Shown here in pieces: positions 45,198 to 56,034 of a stretch of 64,000 nucleotides of DNA (position 1 is the stretch's first letter; every line of letters begins with the position of its first letter). The DNA is from Linyphia triangularis (Eukaryota; Arthropoda; Arachnida; Araneae; Linyphiidae). Made by a program: the position numbers and the translations under genes. The notes beneath the pieces are model-generated. The model was not told the origin of the DNA, ran no database searches, and was given only the letters and a program-made list of their open reading frames with translations. Location of the stretch: assembly GCA_963978545.1 (NCBI GenBank), contig OZ021725.1:9016846-9080845 (forward strand), given 5' to 3'.

Positions 45198-48100
45198 TCT
45201 TATATTGAAGGATGATTTTTCGAAAGTCAATATATTTGAAAAATAAATATATCTATAGTGTAACATATCAAGTTGAAGTTACGTGGAATACTATTGGAAT
45301 TAGCATTAAAAATTAAATCACTCAATTTATTCATGGGATATTGTCTATCACGTGAATATCTCCCCGCAACATTGGTTGCTCTTATCGGTATATGATTACG
45401 CATGTTTCGTGATCTTAACGTATGTCAATGTGTTATTTTTTTTATATGTGAAAAAAGGAAACTTTTCCACATATATTGATAATTTTCATGTTTATTCAGT
45501 TTGTGATTGTTTTTCATATTATTCAGTTTGATACCAACTGAGATGACATAATATAAATTGTTAAATGTGCTATAGTTTTAATATAAGTGTTCCCACTTAA
45601 AAGCATGTTTGATTTTAAATTTTGTTTAAACTTTCTCCTAAAATATTTTATAGCGGACCTCAGCGCATTTTTTTTATTTCTGATAAAGTACTTCGAAACA
45701 TTCACATCTTTCAATGTTGTATCTTCTATATTTCCAGTAAAACTTCTCACATTATACATGAATTTCAAGAAATTTGCTATGTCTAAGTTTGGTATTTTTT
45801 TTAATGTATAGATATTTCATCATTGTCATTCTATGATAAGATATCAAGTTGGTTCTTAATAAACAAGAGTGTATTTTCTTGTCATAAGCAAGAAAAACGA
45901 AGTTAATATAAGTCAATGATAATTCTCATTTATGAATTTCTTGTCGTCTTCAACTTTTTTCAACACATTTCACTCAACTTCAATTTTCACTTCATCTATC
46001 ACTTTGTCATACTTCTTTACAGTTATAGTATGTATCAGTTCAAGTCACTGTTTAAATTTACGTCATTGATTTATTCAGTTCACTCAATCTCTTAGGTCAT
46101 AATAATTTCATTAAATTTATAAGATTCAACAAAAAAAAAACCTACTCATTACACATGAACTTAATATTATTGCACTGGGAAGATATATTTTCGACAAGCA
46201 TGATAGGATATAAAAATTGTATTTTTTCGTTTTTCTGCTAAAGTTTAAGTTCTCTGTTAGACAATAAAACGTTTGCCTAGAATAAAATCATAAATTATTC
46301 ATCATTTATGTACCAACAGTAAAATTATCATTTACATTTTTGTAGATTTTTCTTTTTAACATGATAATGTCTTACATGCAAAGTTTATTTAATAGTAATT
46401 TCCGACTTGAAAATGTAGATAGCATTTATTTTCGATGAGTTTGATTTCAACTGACAAATATATTTCAACATTCGAAGCATATGCGAGTTATGTGAATAAA
46501 CCATATGCAACTTAGCTAAATTTAAGTAATTAAGTTGTGAAGTTTTATCTTTGCCATAGAAAATATATTTATTTTTACTGATTTTTGTTAAGTGCTAAGA
46601 CGATCTTTTACAAAGTATGTCTTCTTGCAACATGAGAAAAGATGCGAAATGATAAGGACTTCTCTGGTATGCTTTCAATTCCTTGAGAAATACATTTAGC
46701 TTAACTACAAGACTTGTTCCGATTCTGAAGTATGCTATTTCCTATCGTAATTTATAATTTTACATGATACTTGGTTTAAAAGTTGAAAAAGTTTGCACAA
46801 ATTTCCTATGTAAGTTCTGCTTCACTGAAAAGTTATCGGTCACAAGCAATAAAAATTTCACTTTGTTTGACTAATGTTATGTATGTGTTAATTATCATGA
46901 GTAATATCAGTTTTATTTGTGTCTTTCGAAAGCGAGCATTCATAAATTTAAAAGGATATTTCAAACTATTTTCAAAATATAAGTATCTTTTACAAGTTTT
47001 TTCCGGAATGAACTTTGCTCAGTTATATTAATATTGAATATTCATCTTGCAAAATAAGCCTCTTGTAAAACACATTCCGTTTCAGTTTTTCTGAAATTTA
47101 TGTATAAGTTATTTAGAAATTATGGATGGAAGTTAAAAATCTCTATATTAATGATATATTGTCAGCACCTCTCAAATAATAATAATAAAAAAAAATCACG
47201 TATAATTTAGTTTGTCCAGATGATGTTCAATTTTACGTAGTAACAAACTCTACATTTTTCAAATTTATGCTAGTTTTTCACAAGAAAAAAAAAATATTCT
47301 TTAAGTTTGCCTAGCAAACTTTTTTCAGTATTTAAATTTTCTAGTATATTCCATCACATGAGTAGTTAACTATTTCCACTAAGGAAAAATATCTTATTAT
47401 TTTAGTTTGTTTGAATGATGTTAGATTTTTATGTTTCTGATTGGTGATTTGCATATACTCTTTTAAAAACTTTACACAATTCGTAACATATATGTTAGAA
47501 ATAATAGTATATCGCATCTGAGATTGAACAAATTTATAACTAATATCATGTAAAGAAGGTTAAATTTTAAAAACATGTCATTGAATATGAGTGTTATCAT
47601 GAAAAAAGTTAACTAAGTTACTTGTGATTTCCTTTCAGAGTATAAAAAGTTATGTAGTTTACATATAATTCGCAAGTTTCTTTCAAATTATCTTAAGATT
47701 TTTTAAAAGTCTTGCAGGCGATTTTCAAAACTTGAATGCATATCTACAGTGTATTTAATATCTACAATTTATTTAATATTTCCCCCCAATTCACCTTTCT
47801 TAGATTGATAAGTAAAATAAACCTTAGTCAGCATATATTGCACGAGTTAATACGACACCTTAACGTATATTATTACAAAGTAAATTGTCTAAGTCTTTCT
47901 TGAAGTAACATAAATTTCCAACTTGTATTGATTTTCCGATTGAAAAGTAGGAGAAATTTTTTCTTTGGAGTATCTATAACTAGTATTTATTTTAAATCTC
48001 TTACAATTTTTCTTCTATGTAACAATTTTGTTAAGTTTTACCTGAATTGTAGCATATAATCCCACTGAGTTTGAATAATATTCAATGTTTTAGATAATAG

Positions 48101-48261
48101 AAAAGTTTTCAAGTAGAAATGATCTTAAATTCTCCAAGTGAATCATACTTTTTGGAAGAAAGTCAATGCGAATTCTACCTTCACTTACTAATATGTCTTT
48201 GAAATCCACTTCATTCATTCCAAGTTTTCACAAACATTTCATTATGAAAAAGGCAAAGTAG
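45198..48261. other. AT-rich non-coding part of right copy
   Basis: Matches 32-3149 with scattered substitutions and a ~48 bp deletion after GGGAAGA at ~46184. No gene seen. Confidence 0.7.
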
Positions 48262-48378
48262 GAAAACGATAATCTCAAAGACCTGCTGACACACCACAGC
48301 ATCACCCGCTGCTTGCGCGTCGATGCTGCTGTTCTTGCTGCACAAGACTCCGACCTGTTTGAACAAGTTTTAGCGTGA
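48262..48378 (+). pseudogene. GC-rich coding-like island (right copy)
   Basis: Identical to 3150-3266, including the TGA end. See that entry for what can be read. Confidence 0.35.
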
Positions 48379-48411
48379 CTCATCCTCCGGTCTAAAAACG
48401 CCACTCAAGTG

Positions 48412-49940
48412 TGTTAGTTTTTTTCTCTTATATGTTACATTTAAATACATGATACGAAATTTTTACGTTATGCTTATCTTAGAAATTTTTGAGTATGTTA
48501 CTTTTTCTGTTATTTAACATTAACCTAAGAGTTTAATTGTATATGAGAAGTAAATTGTCACGTTAAAGTTTAAAGATATGATATTTATATGTGAAGTAAA
48601 TTTTCATGTAAAGGTTAAAATTCTTTATCTTTGAAATTTTTATTCTGATAAATTTCCCATTATTTTACATTAACCTAAGAAAATAATTGTGTATGAAAAT
48701 TTCGCGTATTGTTTAAATTTTTTGTCGAAGAAAGTTTTTTTTTTTTTTTTCTTCTCTAATTTAGCATTATTCTTACACATTTTAAAGATAAAAATGTTAT
48801 GTGTGAAATAAATTTTCGCGTATTGTTTCAATTCCTTAAATTATAAATTTATAGTATTTCTTTTTCTCTAATTTAGCGTTATTCTTACACATTTGAAAGA
48901 CATAATTTTTATATGTGAGGTAAATTTTCGCGTATTATGCTAAATTCTTTGCCTTATAAATTTTTAGAGCTTCTCTTTTATCTTATTTATTGTTGATATA
49001 AGAGTATGATTGTACATGTAAAGTTAATTTTCACGTTCAATTTTAAATTCTTTGCCTTGTAAATTTTTAGTGTTTTTTTTTCTAAAAGTTAGAGTTGTCA
49101 TTATATATTTTAAAGACATGAATGGCAATGTTTGAATTCTTTGTCGTAGAAATTATAGGTATGTTATACTTTCCTCCTACATGTCAAATTTAAAGTCGTG
49201 ATTTTTATGTGTAAAGTAAATTTTTGCGTTAATGTTAAAGTTATTTGTCGTAGAAAGTTTAAATATGTTACTTTTTTCTTTTATTTAGCGATATTTTAAA
49301 GACATGATTTCTATATATGTAGTAAATTTTCACGCAAATGTTAAAATTATTTGTCGTAGAAATTTTAAGTATGCTAATTTTTCTTACACGTCACATTTTA
49401 AAGTCGGGATTTTTATATGTGAAGTAAATTTTTACGTTAATATCAAAGTTATTTGTCGTACCAAGTTTAAGTATGTACATTTTTTTCCCTTTTATTTAGC
49501 GATATTTCTACATATTTTAAAGTCGGGAATTTTAAGTGTAAAGTAAAATTTTACGTAAATGTTAAAGTTATTAGTCGTAGAAAGTTTAAGTATTATACTT
49601 TTCTCTTGCATGTCATATTTTAAAGTCGTGATTTTTATATATGAAGGGAATTTTCGCGTAAAGGTTAAATATTTATCTTAGAAATTTTAAGTAAGTTATT
49701 TTTTCTCTTATTTAGCGATATTTTTACACATTTTAAAGTGATTTTTATGTGTAAAGTAAACTTTTTTCATTAATGTTAAAGTTTTTTATCGTAAAGAGTT
49801 TAAGTATGTTACTTTTTTTAACTTTTTTAATGATATTCGTACACATTTTAAAGACATGATGTTTATTCGTAAAGTAAATTTTCACGTTCACTTTTGAATT
49901 CTTAGTTGTGAGATGTTCAAGTATGTTACTTTTTCTCTCT
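48412..49940 (+). repeat. ~110 bp tandem array (right copy)
   Basis: Same array as 3300-5055 but one 219 bp double unit shorter: the 153-codon frame of the left copy becomes 80 codons (49304-49546). The junction is in register, as expected of unequal exchange or slippage. Confidence 0.85.
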
Positions 49941-50104
49941 TATTTAGGCATTAGAGTATCCAAAATCAGTTATCAGATCTCTATCCAGCATTAGCAGCTA
50001 GTTCTGTGTTGCTATTCATCAACTTAAGTAAGTATCATTGTACAATAAAAACTATCTTGATTAATATAACTAACATAGACAGATTAATTTCTAACAAGTT
50101 TATT

Positions 50105-50303
50105 GGGGTAAAGCTCAACTATCGGGACTCAAGAGCTATTGGGAGTAGTTAGGGAGCATTTAGCAGGTATTGGGAGCATTTAACAGGTATTGAGAGCAGT
50201 TAGGAAGCATTTAACAGGTATTGGGAGCAGTTAGGGAGCATTTAACAGGTATTGGGAGCCATTGAGAGCCAATTGGGAGCCGTTGGGAGTCATTGGTAAT
50301 AAC
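50105..50303 (+). repeat. 31 bp minisatellite (right copy)
   Basis: Same tract as 5215-5385 with an extra CATTGAGAGCCAATTGGGAG-type unit near 50260. Confidence 0.8.
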
Positions 50304-51234
50304 ATCATAAAGAAAGATATGCTAGTTAAAAAAATTAAGATATTTCTGCACATTTGTATGAAGAGTAAACTGCAACACTAAAGTTAAATTTGTTTGTATC
50401 AAAATTACAATTTTCATGAAAACTGTTAAGGGTACCTTAAATTTTTCTTGAAATTCATTAAGTTTTTTAGGAAAAAGCTACATACAACTAGATATTAGTA
50501 AAAATTTCTATTAAAAATAATTTTTTTTTTTACATTAGTGTTTAAATAATTTGTTTCAAAACTAAAATTTTCATGAAAAAATGTTTAGACAGACTAAAAT
50601 TTTCATGAAATTCAGTATTGGATGGTTGGTTAGTGATCTCATATTTCAAAGAAATATACGTTCTTTGGAATAAGTTTTTTTCTTTTTATAGGGAGGAGTG
50701 AGGCGGTACTAATTCTTCCTAAAAGAGGTATCGGGCCGGAGGTGGGTCCTCACTTTTAAAATTTAGCTTAAAAATAATTAGCATTTTCTAAAGTATTTCA
50801 AATTAGCTTATTCAAAATTGGTTAGGGAAGGGGGGTGGGTAGATGAGTTCCCATGAAGGCAACGTCCGATAGTCGATATTTTAACAATTGTTTGGTAAAA
50901 TATTGAAATGTCACGTGTAGCTCGGGGTTAGAGTTCTTTAGACCCTTAGCAAAAGGCCTTTACTTTTATTAAACTTAAAAGTCGTGTTAAGATTTTTTTT
51001 TATTTGCATATATCTCTGATCTTAGAAATTTAATGTAAATGACTCTTAAATTCCCCCCTAGATGGCGCCACTACCTTAAATTTTGCAGAAAACTATCTTA
51101 CTAAACTGTGTAGCCAATCACAAGCGCCCATTTAGTCACGTGTTTAAATCCGACCAATCGCAAGCAAGCATTTTAACGCGAAATGGCCACAACTAGGGTC
51201 TCATTCCATCAAGGTTGCTCCACAGCTCCACCTT

Positions 51235-52425
51235 ATGGCCCAGGATCGGCATATTCTAACTACTAAGGGTGACCTCAAAAAGCACATCCTTACTCACACT
51301 GGAGAAAAGCCACATTCCTGTGAGATGTGCACCAAGTCATTTTCAACAAAGGGACACCTCAAAGGGCACATCCTCACCCACTCTGGAGAAAAGCCACATT
51401 CTTGTGAGATGTGTGCCAAATCATTTTCACAAAAGAGTAACCTCAGAAGACACCTCCTTACACCCATTGGAGAAAAGTCACATTCTTGTGAGATGTGTGC
51501 CAAATCATTTTTGCGAAAGGGACACCTCAGAATGCACCTCCTCATTCATACTGAAGAAAAGCCACATTCTTGTGAGATTTGCACAAAGTCATTTTCAACA
51601 ATGGGACAACTGAAAGAGCACATCCTCACCCACACTGGAGAAAAGCCACATTCTTGTGAGATGTGTGCCAAGTCATTTTCGCAAAAGGGACACCTCACAA
51701 TTCATCTCCTCACTCACACTGGAGAAAAGCCACATTCTTGTGAGATGTGTGCAAAATCATTTTCGCTAAAGAGCAACCTCAGAAAACACCTCCTCACTCA
51801 CACTGGTGAAAAGCCACATTCCTGTGACATGTGTACCAAATCATTTTCTCTAAAGAGTAGCCTCAGGAACCACATCCTCACACATACTGGAGAAAAGTCA
51901 CATTCTTGTGAGATGTGTGCCAAATCATTTTCACTAAAGAGTAGCCTCAGCAACCACATCCTCACTCACACTGGAGAAAAGCCACATTCCTGTGACATGT
52001 GTACCAAATCATTTTCACTAAAGAGTAGTTTCAGGAACCACATCCTCACACATACTGGAGAAAAGTCACATTCTTGTGAGATGTGTGCCAAATCATTTTC
52101 ACTAAAGAGTAGCCTCAGCAACCACATCCTCACTCACACTGGAGAAAAGCCACATTCCTGTGACATGTGTACCAAATCGTTTTCGCAAAAACGTAACCTC
52201 AGAAAACACCTCCTCACACACACTGGGGAAAAGCCTCATTCTTGTGAGATGTGTGCCAAATCATTTTCTCAAAAGAGTGACTTCAGAAAGCACATCCTCA
52301 CACACACTGGAGAAATTCCACATTCCTGTGACATGTGTGCCAAATCATTTTCAAGAAAGGGTGACTTCAGAAAGCACATCCTCAACCATACAGACCATCC
52401 ATGTGTAGCCTGCGACGAACAGTAG
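51235..52425 (+). CDS. Poly-C2H2 zinc-finger protein, 13 fingers (right copy)
   Basis: A 396-residue paralogue of the ORF at 6304. It has 13 C2H2 fingers, one more than the left copy: an additional SLKSS(L/F)RNH/SLKSSLSNH pair replaces the left copy's single SLKSSLSNH between fingers 6 and the QKRNLRKH finger. The N-terminus lacks six residues (18 bp) present on the left, and the last finger has KGDFRKH where the left has KGVFRKH. Finger 2 ends HLLTP here too, so that loss predates duplication. The C-terminal DHPCVACDEQ and stop come from the Tc1 remnant. No other domain is seen. The promoter-like block at 51062-51234 matches the left copy. Confidence 0.65.
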   Translation: MAQDRHILTTKGDLKKHILTHTGEKPHSCEMCTKSFSTKGHLKGHILTHSGEKPHSCEMCAKSFSQKSNLRRHLLTPIGEKSHSCEMCAKSFLRKGHLRMHLLIHTEEKPHSCEICTKSFSTMGQLKEHILTHTGEKPHSCEMCAKSFSQKGHLTIHLLTHTGEKPHSCEMCAKSFSLKSNLRKHLLTHTGEKPHSCDMCTKSFSLKSSLRNHILTHTGEKSHSCEMCAKSFSLKSSLSNHILTHTGEKPHSCDMCTKSFSLKSSFRNHILTHTGEKSHSCEMCAKSFSLKSSLSNHILTHTGEKPHSCDMCTKSFSQKRNLRKHLLTHTGEKPHSCEMCAKSFSQKSDFRKHILTHTGEIPHSCDMCAKSFSRKGDFRKHILNHTDHPCVACDEQ

Positions 52426-52757
52426 AGGCAAATATGGTCTTGCCAATAGCCGCTGCAACCATAGATGTCATATGTTTGGAGGGTGATCTTCGATTCTGCT
52501 TGACTACAGCAGCATATCGATCTTCCGCTGGAGTGTTAACCCTTGGACGACCGGCTACAGGTCTGCAGACAACTGTTTGGAATTGTTTTCCATAATAGCG
52601 AAATGACGGAATGATGAACGCCTAAGAAAAGAGCAATATCTGTGATAGACTGTCCTGCTTCAAGGCATCTGACTGCCTACCGGTGCTCAGAATCTTCCAT
52701 TCGTCTTCTGGAAACCCTAGTAACCCGTCTAGCTTGAAAGCTAACTGTACGAAAGTT
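52388..52757 (-). pseudogene. Tc1 transposase N-terminal remnant (right copy)
   Basis: Same dead Tc1 fragment as 7391-7760, with the same frameshift and stop, overlapping the end of the zinc-finger ORF. Confidence 0.85.
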
Positions 52758-53379
52758 CTAAACATTTTTAATCAGCATTTATATGCAACTCGTATAACCC
52801 TTCACAATGCCGGGTTCTTATACGACTGTCTGTATTGTATATTTCTTTACGCGAAACTGTGGCTAGCTGTTACGTAACATATTTACATACTTCCTTCTAC
52901 CTTTGCAGAAAACATCTGCTTCTTTAATTATATTGGCTTAAGGAAATTAATATTTTCCTCTCTGTGTTTAACTTTTGGAAGTGATTGTAGCTTTACAAGA
53001 TAAGCATATTACAATGAAAAATTCTCGCATTTTTTAAAAACGAGTGAAATTAGTTTATATTTATGAAGAATGTCTTGCTGATTCCAAATAGTTAAACAAA
53101 AGTTCTTTAAAAAAGTTTGTTATTTAAATATTAAGAAAAGAAAATGCCTCAAAACCAGTCCGATCAAAACAGTCAACAAAATCAGTGACGTTTCTATGGT
53201 TATCGTGAGGTTTCTGCTAATTAGTTGGCGTTGGTAGATCATTGCTATATCCTGTAGAGGTGTGCGTGATTTGCGAGAAACAAACTGGTTTCTGCTGCTG
53301 CATTTCAAGCCAAGATGTTTGTGAACTCTTTACCGTCACATTCAATTCCAACCCAATAGATCGTTTACTCGCCAACGTA

Positions 53380-53525
53380 AGTAGGTATAAAGTGGGGGTT
53401 CTGAGCCACCGGAGCCCCGGAGCCATCCCGGACCGGGGAGTTCTGAGCCACCGGAGTCATATTGGAGGGTGGTTTCTGAGCCAGGGGGTTATCCCGGAGG
53501 TGTACGAGGGTTCTACACCATAGTG
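53380..53525. repeat. Maverick left terminal repeat (inner edge uncertain)
   Basis: A GC-rich tract, strikingly unlike the flanks, with three copies of TTCTGAGCCA (CCGGAG) at ~53398, 53441 and 53476, and the related GAGCCATCCCGG. It should be inverted at the other end of the element, which is outside the window, so the inner boundary is a guess from where composition changes. Confidence 0.6.
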
Positions 53526-53869
53526 TTGTAGAGTTGAGTTGTTTCTCCTGTTGTAAAAGTTTGTTTTTAAGAAATGGCAACACTTTTTAGTTTTGCTTTA
53601 TGTAACACTACGACTACTATAGTAACTTATTTAAGTTAAAATTTTGTGACGTCACAATACTAAATTAATAAAGTTTAGTTATACTGAGTGGCAACAACTC
53701 TTACTTTTTGACTAAGTTTAATGTAATGGTTGCGCCATCTAGTGATATGGAATTAAAGCTATTTTTCTAAGTTTATATTTGAGAATTAGTTTAAGATGGT
53801 GGTGCCATCTAGGGATGGGAAACTAAAGTATATTGTTTTACAGAGTTATTTTTCTAGATTTCTTTTACT
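53526..53869. other. Non-coding lead region of the Maverick
   Basis: Contains two related blocks with GCGCCATCTAGTGATATGGA and GTGCCATCTAGGGATGGGAA about 90 bp apart. No ORF of note. Confidence 0.55.
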
Positions 53870-53960
53870 AGGTCGGGGGATCGAACCTACAATCTCGTAG
53901 TAAAATGACTTCATAGCCCAGTAACTTGTCGTTTTAGTAACTGGGCTATGAAGTCATGTC
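53870..53960 (-). repeat. tRNA-like B-box fragment and perfect hairpin
   Basis: On the minus strand CTACGAGATTGTAGGTTCGA TCCCCC resembles an anticodon arm and T arm of a tRNA. Next to it, TGACTTCATAGCCCAGTAAC and its inverse GTAACTGGGCTATGAAGTCA form a ~21 bp stem (one mismatch) around a ~10 bp loop. It is not a complete tRNA gene (no acceptor pairing); possibly a tRNA-derived insertion inside the element. Confidence 0.5.
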
Positions 53961-53963
53961 CTT

Positions 53964-53997
53964 TATAAAGTAATGTATCTATACAGACGTCTCAGTT
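53964..53997 (+). promoter_or_regulatory. TATA box and initiator for the left-end transcript
   Basis: TATAAAG at 53964 is followed 28 nt later by TCAGTT at 53992, the arthropod initiator consensus. The first ATG (54004) is 10 nt after the presumed start base, as at other genes of this element. Confidence 0.6.
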
Positions 53998-54003
53998 GCA
54001 AAG

Positions 54004-54159
54004 ATGGAAGTGTCGAGTGAAGTTACCGTTGGTTCTTGTATATATATTGGTGTGCTTATAATTTTTTCAATTATTTATTTTGTAACAGATAACAGTAATT
54101 TGCCTATTGACTTTACTCTTCAACTCAATGAAATCGGAAATATATCAATTTTATTGTAA
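54004..54159 (+). CDS. Small single-pass membrane protein, 51 residues
   Basis: An ORF with ATG at 54004 and TAA at 54157-54159. Residues 12-28 (CIYIGVLIIFSIIYFVT) form one hydrophobic segment preceded by a short acidic N-terminus (MEVSSEV) and followed by a polar tail. It starts 10 nt after the TATA/TCAGTT promoter and ends 51 nt before the integrase, so it would be the first cistron of that transcript. I do not recognise a family. It may be a real small membrane protein or a chance short ORF; the promoter spacing favours real. Confidence 0.45.
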   Translation: MEVSSEVTVGSCIYIGVLIIFSIIYFVTDNSNLPIDFTLQLNEIGNISILL

Positions 54160-54210
54160 AGATGTTAGGACTTAAGATACAGATAAGAATTAATAAAATT
54201 TCTTGTTGTA

Positions 54211-55254
54211 ATGAACACAACGTATCAAGACCCCGCAAGCGTAGCAAGCTTCGGCGGTATCGACGCCTTATACCGTGCTGCGGACAGGAAGGTTCCCAAG
54301 AAAACGATACAGAAATGGCTGAAGGGGGTGGATGCGTATACTCTACACAAGCCCATTCGTCATAAATTTCCTACGAATCGTGTAATAGTTCATAATATCG
54401 ATCAACAATGGCAAGCGGATTTAGTGGATATGACAAGTTTACAAAAGTTTAATGATGGTTATCGCTATCTTTTAACAATTATTGATGTACTATCGAAGCA
54501 TGGGTGGATAGTACCTTTGAAACAAAAGAGGGGTGTAGACATTGTTAAGGCTTTTCAAATAATATTGAGTCAACGAAATCCAAAATCACTTCAGACTGAT
54601 CAAGGAACAGAATTTAAAAATAAGCTGTTTCAAGCCTTTTTAAAAAAGAAGGGGATTAGATTTTTCACAACTTACAATGTGTCAAAAGCATCCATCATTG
54701 AACGCTGGAATCGAAGTATTAAAACTAAAATGTGGAAGTACTTTACTGCTAAAAATACACATAAATACATTGACGTATTACAAGATTTAGTGAAAAGTTA
54801 CAATCACACTTATCATAGAAGTATCAAGCGAGCTCCCGTGGAAGTGAATGCCGAAAATGAACAGGATGTTTGGTTCACCCTCTATGGAGATATGGAGAAT
54901 TTGCCTAAATCCAAATGTGTATTTAATGCAGATGACGTAGTTCGCATTTCAAAGAAAAAATTAACCTTTGAAAAGGGGTATGAAACGAATTGGACGGAAG
55001 AATTGTTTCTTATAACAGAATGTGTCAAGAGGCAGCCTGCAGTGTATAGAGTGAATGATTTATTAGGAGAGTCTATAAAAGGGACGTTTTATGCGCAAGA
55101 GTTGCAAAAGGTTACAATGAAAGATGAATTTCCGATCGAAAAAGTTTTAAGAAAACGCATGCGTAAGAAGAAAATGGAATATTTTGTGAAATACCGAGGT
55201 TATCTCGACAAGTTTAATCAATGGATTCCCGCTTCTAACTTACTAGCCCTATAA
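54211..55254 (+). CDS. Maverick retroviral-type integrase with chromodomain-like end
   Basis: A 347-residue DDE integrase that joins the element's ends to nuclear target DNA. The N-terminal region (residues 7-40, DPASVASFGGIDALYRA) matches the Maverick integrase head. The core has WQADLVDM (D70), SLQTDQGTEF (D130) and SIIERWNRS (E164), giving D-x59-D-x33-E. The end, residues ~298-347, reads FPIEKVLRKRMRKKKMEYFV then KYRGYLDKFNQWIPASNLL, a chromodomain-like fold that may steer target choice. Length and motifs look complete, so it may be active. The start is the first ATG after an in-frame stop. The stop at 55252 overlaps the next promoter's TATAAATA, and an AATAAA is at 55345. Confidence 0.93.
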   Translation: MNTTYQDPASVASFGGIDALYRAADRKVPKKTIQKWLKGVDAYTLHKPIRHKFPTNRVIVHNIDQQWQADLVDMTSLQKFNDGYRYLLTIIDVLSKHGWIVPLKQKRGVDIVKAFQIILSQRNPKSLQTDQGTEFKNKLFQAFLKKKGIRFFTTYNVSKASIIERWNRSIKTKMWKYFTAKNTHKYIDVLQDLVKSYNHTYHRSIKRAPVEVNAENEQDVWFTLYGDMENLPKSKCVFNADDVVRISKKKLTFEKGYETNWTEELFLITECVKRQPAVYRVNDLLGESIKGTFYAQELQKVTMKDEFPIEKVLRKRMRKKKMEYFVKYRGYLDKFNQWIPASNLLAL

Positions 55255-55285
55255 ATATTGCTTACACATGTTTCAAGACTCATTT
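55250..55285 (+). promoter_or_regulatory. TATA box and initiator of the virion-gene transcript
   Basis: TATAAATA at 55250-55257, overlapping the integrase stop, is followed exactly 30 nt later by TCATTT at 55280. The next ATG, 55292, is 10 nt after the presumed start base. The same layout occurs at 58244 and 58901. Confidence 0.6.
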
Positions 55286-55326
55286 GTCATCATGAGTTTC
55301 TACATAAACTCATTTCGGACAGTTCC

Positions 55327-56034
55327 ATGTCATATTTTCCCGAGAATAAAATTTCTCATTTTATCACTCGTCTATCCGTTCCAATTGAATTGAAAGGAGA
55401 ATGGGAAGTTGGAATGGTAGAGTTTTTATACCCCCATACTTGGTATAATGTGAATCATCAAAATAATTTAATTGGATTCGAGACGAGTGGAAAGTTAGAG
55501 GTAGGAAGAAGATTACCTCCGGGTTGTTATGAGACGGTTCCTGATATTTTAAAGGCTATTTATGTGAAAGAACACGATGATAAAATTGTTACAAGTTATA
55601 ATCCTGTCACGAAGCGTGTTCAGATAACTGTAAAAAATAATGCGAAACTCATATTATATCAAGGACTTGCTGAAATGCTTGGATTCGAACCTATGGAAAT
55701 AACTTCGTTTGACGCAAGTATAGAAACAACTGTTGTTGGTCCATTCGTAGCTGACCCCTCTGCACATTATCGCGTATTGATGATTTATACGGATATAGTA
55801 GAACCGCAAATTGTAGGAGATGTTTTAGCACCTCTCCTTCGAGTTGTTAGAGTAAGAGGTCAAGACGGTGAGATGATTAGCGAACAATATGATAGACCAC
55901 ACTACTTACCTGTTAACCGGAAATTTATTGAGACTTTGGAAATCGTTATAAGGACGCACTCGGGGTGTTTAACGCCATTTGAACGTGGACGCTCGTACGT
56001 GAAGTTACACTTTCGACAGAAATCTCTCTCATAA
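55327..56034 (+). CDS. Penton-like minor capsid protein (single jelly roll)
   Basis: 235 residues from the first in-frame ATG. Family features: MSYFPENKISHFITRLS, GEWEVGMVEFLYPHTWYNV, RRLPPGCYETVPDILKAI, QGLAEMLGFEP, and a C-terminal FIETLEIVIRTHSG region. Homologues of this Maverick protein are taken to form the capsid vertices like adenovirus penton base. The frame is open upstream to 55258 without an ATG, and residues just before 55327 also look family-like, so the true N-terminus is probably missing here. The promoter-predicted ATG at 55292 is in another frame, which points to a small frameshift between 55292 and 55327. The stop overlaps the next start as TAATG at 56032-56036. Confidence 0.8.
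   Translation: MSYFPENKISHFITRLSVPIELKGEWEVGMVEFLYPHTWYNVNHQNNLIGFETSGKLEVGRRLPPGCYETVPDILKAIYVKEHDDKIVTSYNPVTKRVQITVKNNAKLILYQGLAEMLGFEPMEITSFDASIETTVVGPFVADPSAHYRVLMIYTDIVEPQIVGDVLAPLLRVVRVRGQDGEMISEQYDRPHYLPVNRKFIETLEIVIRTHSGCLTPFERGRSYVKLHFRQKSLS

Larger units (their letters stand above)
45167..53379. repeat. Right copy of ~8.3 kb direct segmental duplication
   Basis: Counterpart of 1-8382. Its left edge is continuous with the palindrome's right arm. Its right edge at CGTA (53376-53379) is where the Maverick begins; the left copy continues TAACAGG there, so homology very likely resumes beyond the far end of the Maverick, outside the window. Confidence 0.95.

Noticed and set aside
40..45200. 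CRISPR-like or prokaryotic features
   Set aside because: Repeats are tandem satellites or TIRs with no regular unique spacers, and all genes are eukaryotic-element types.
53870..53960. tRNA gene on the minus strand
   Set aside because: Only T-arm and part of an anticodon arm are visible; no acceptor stem or proper D arm.
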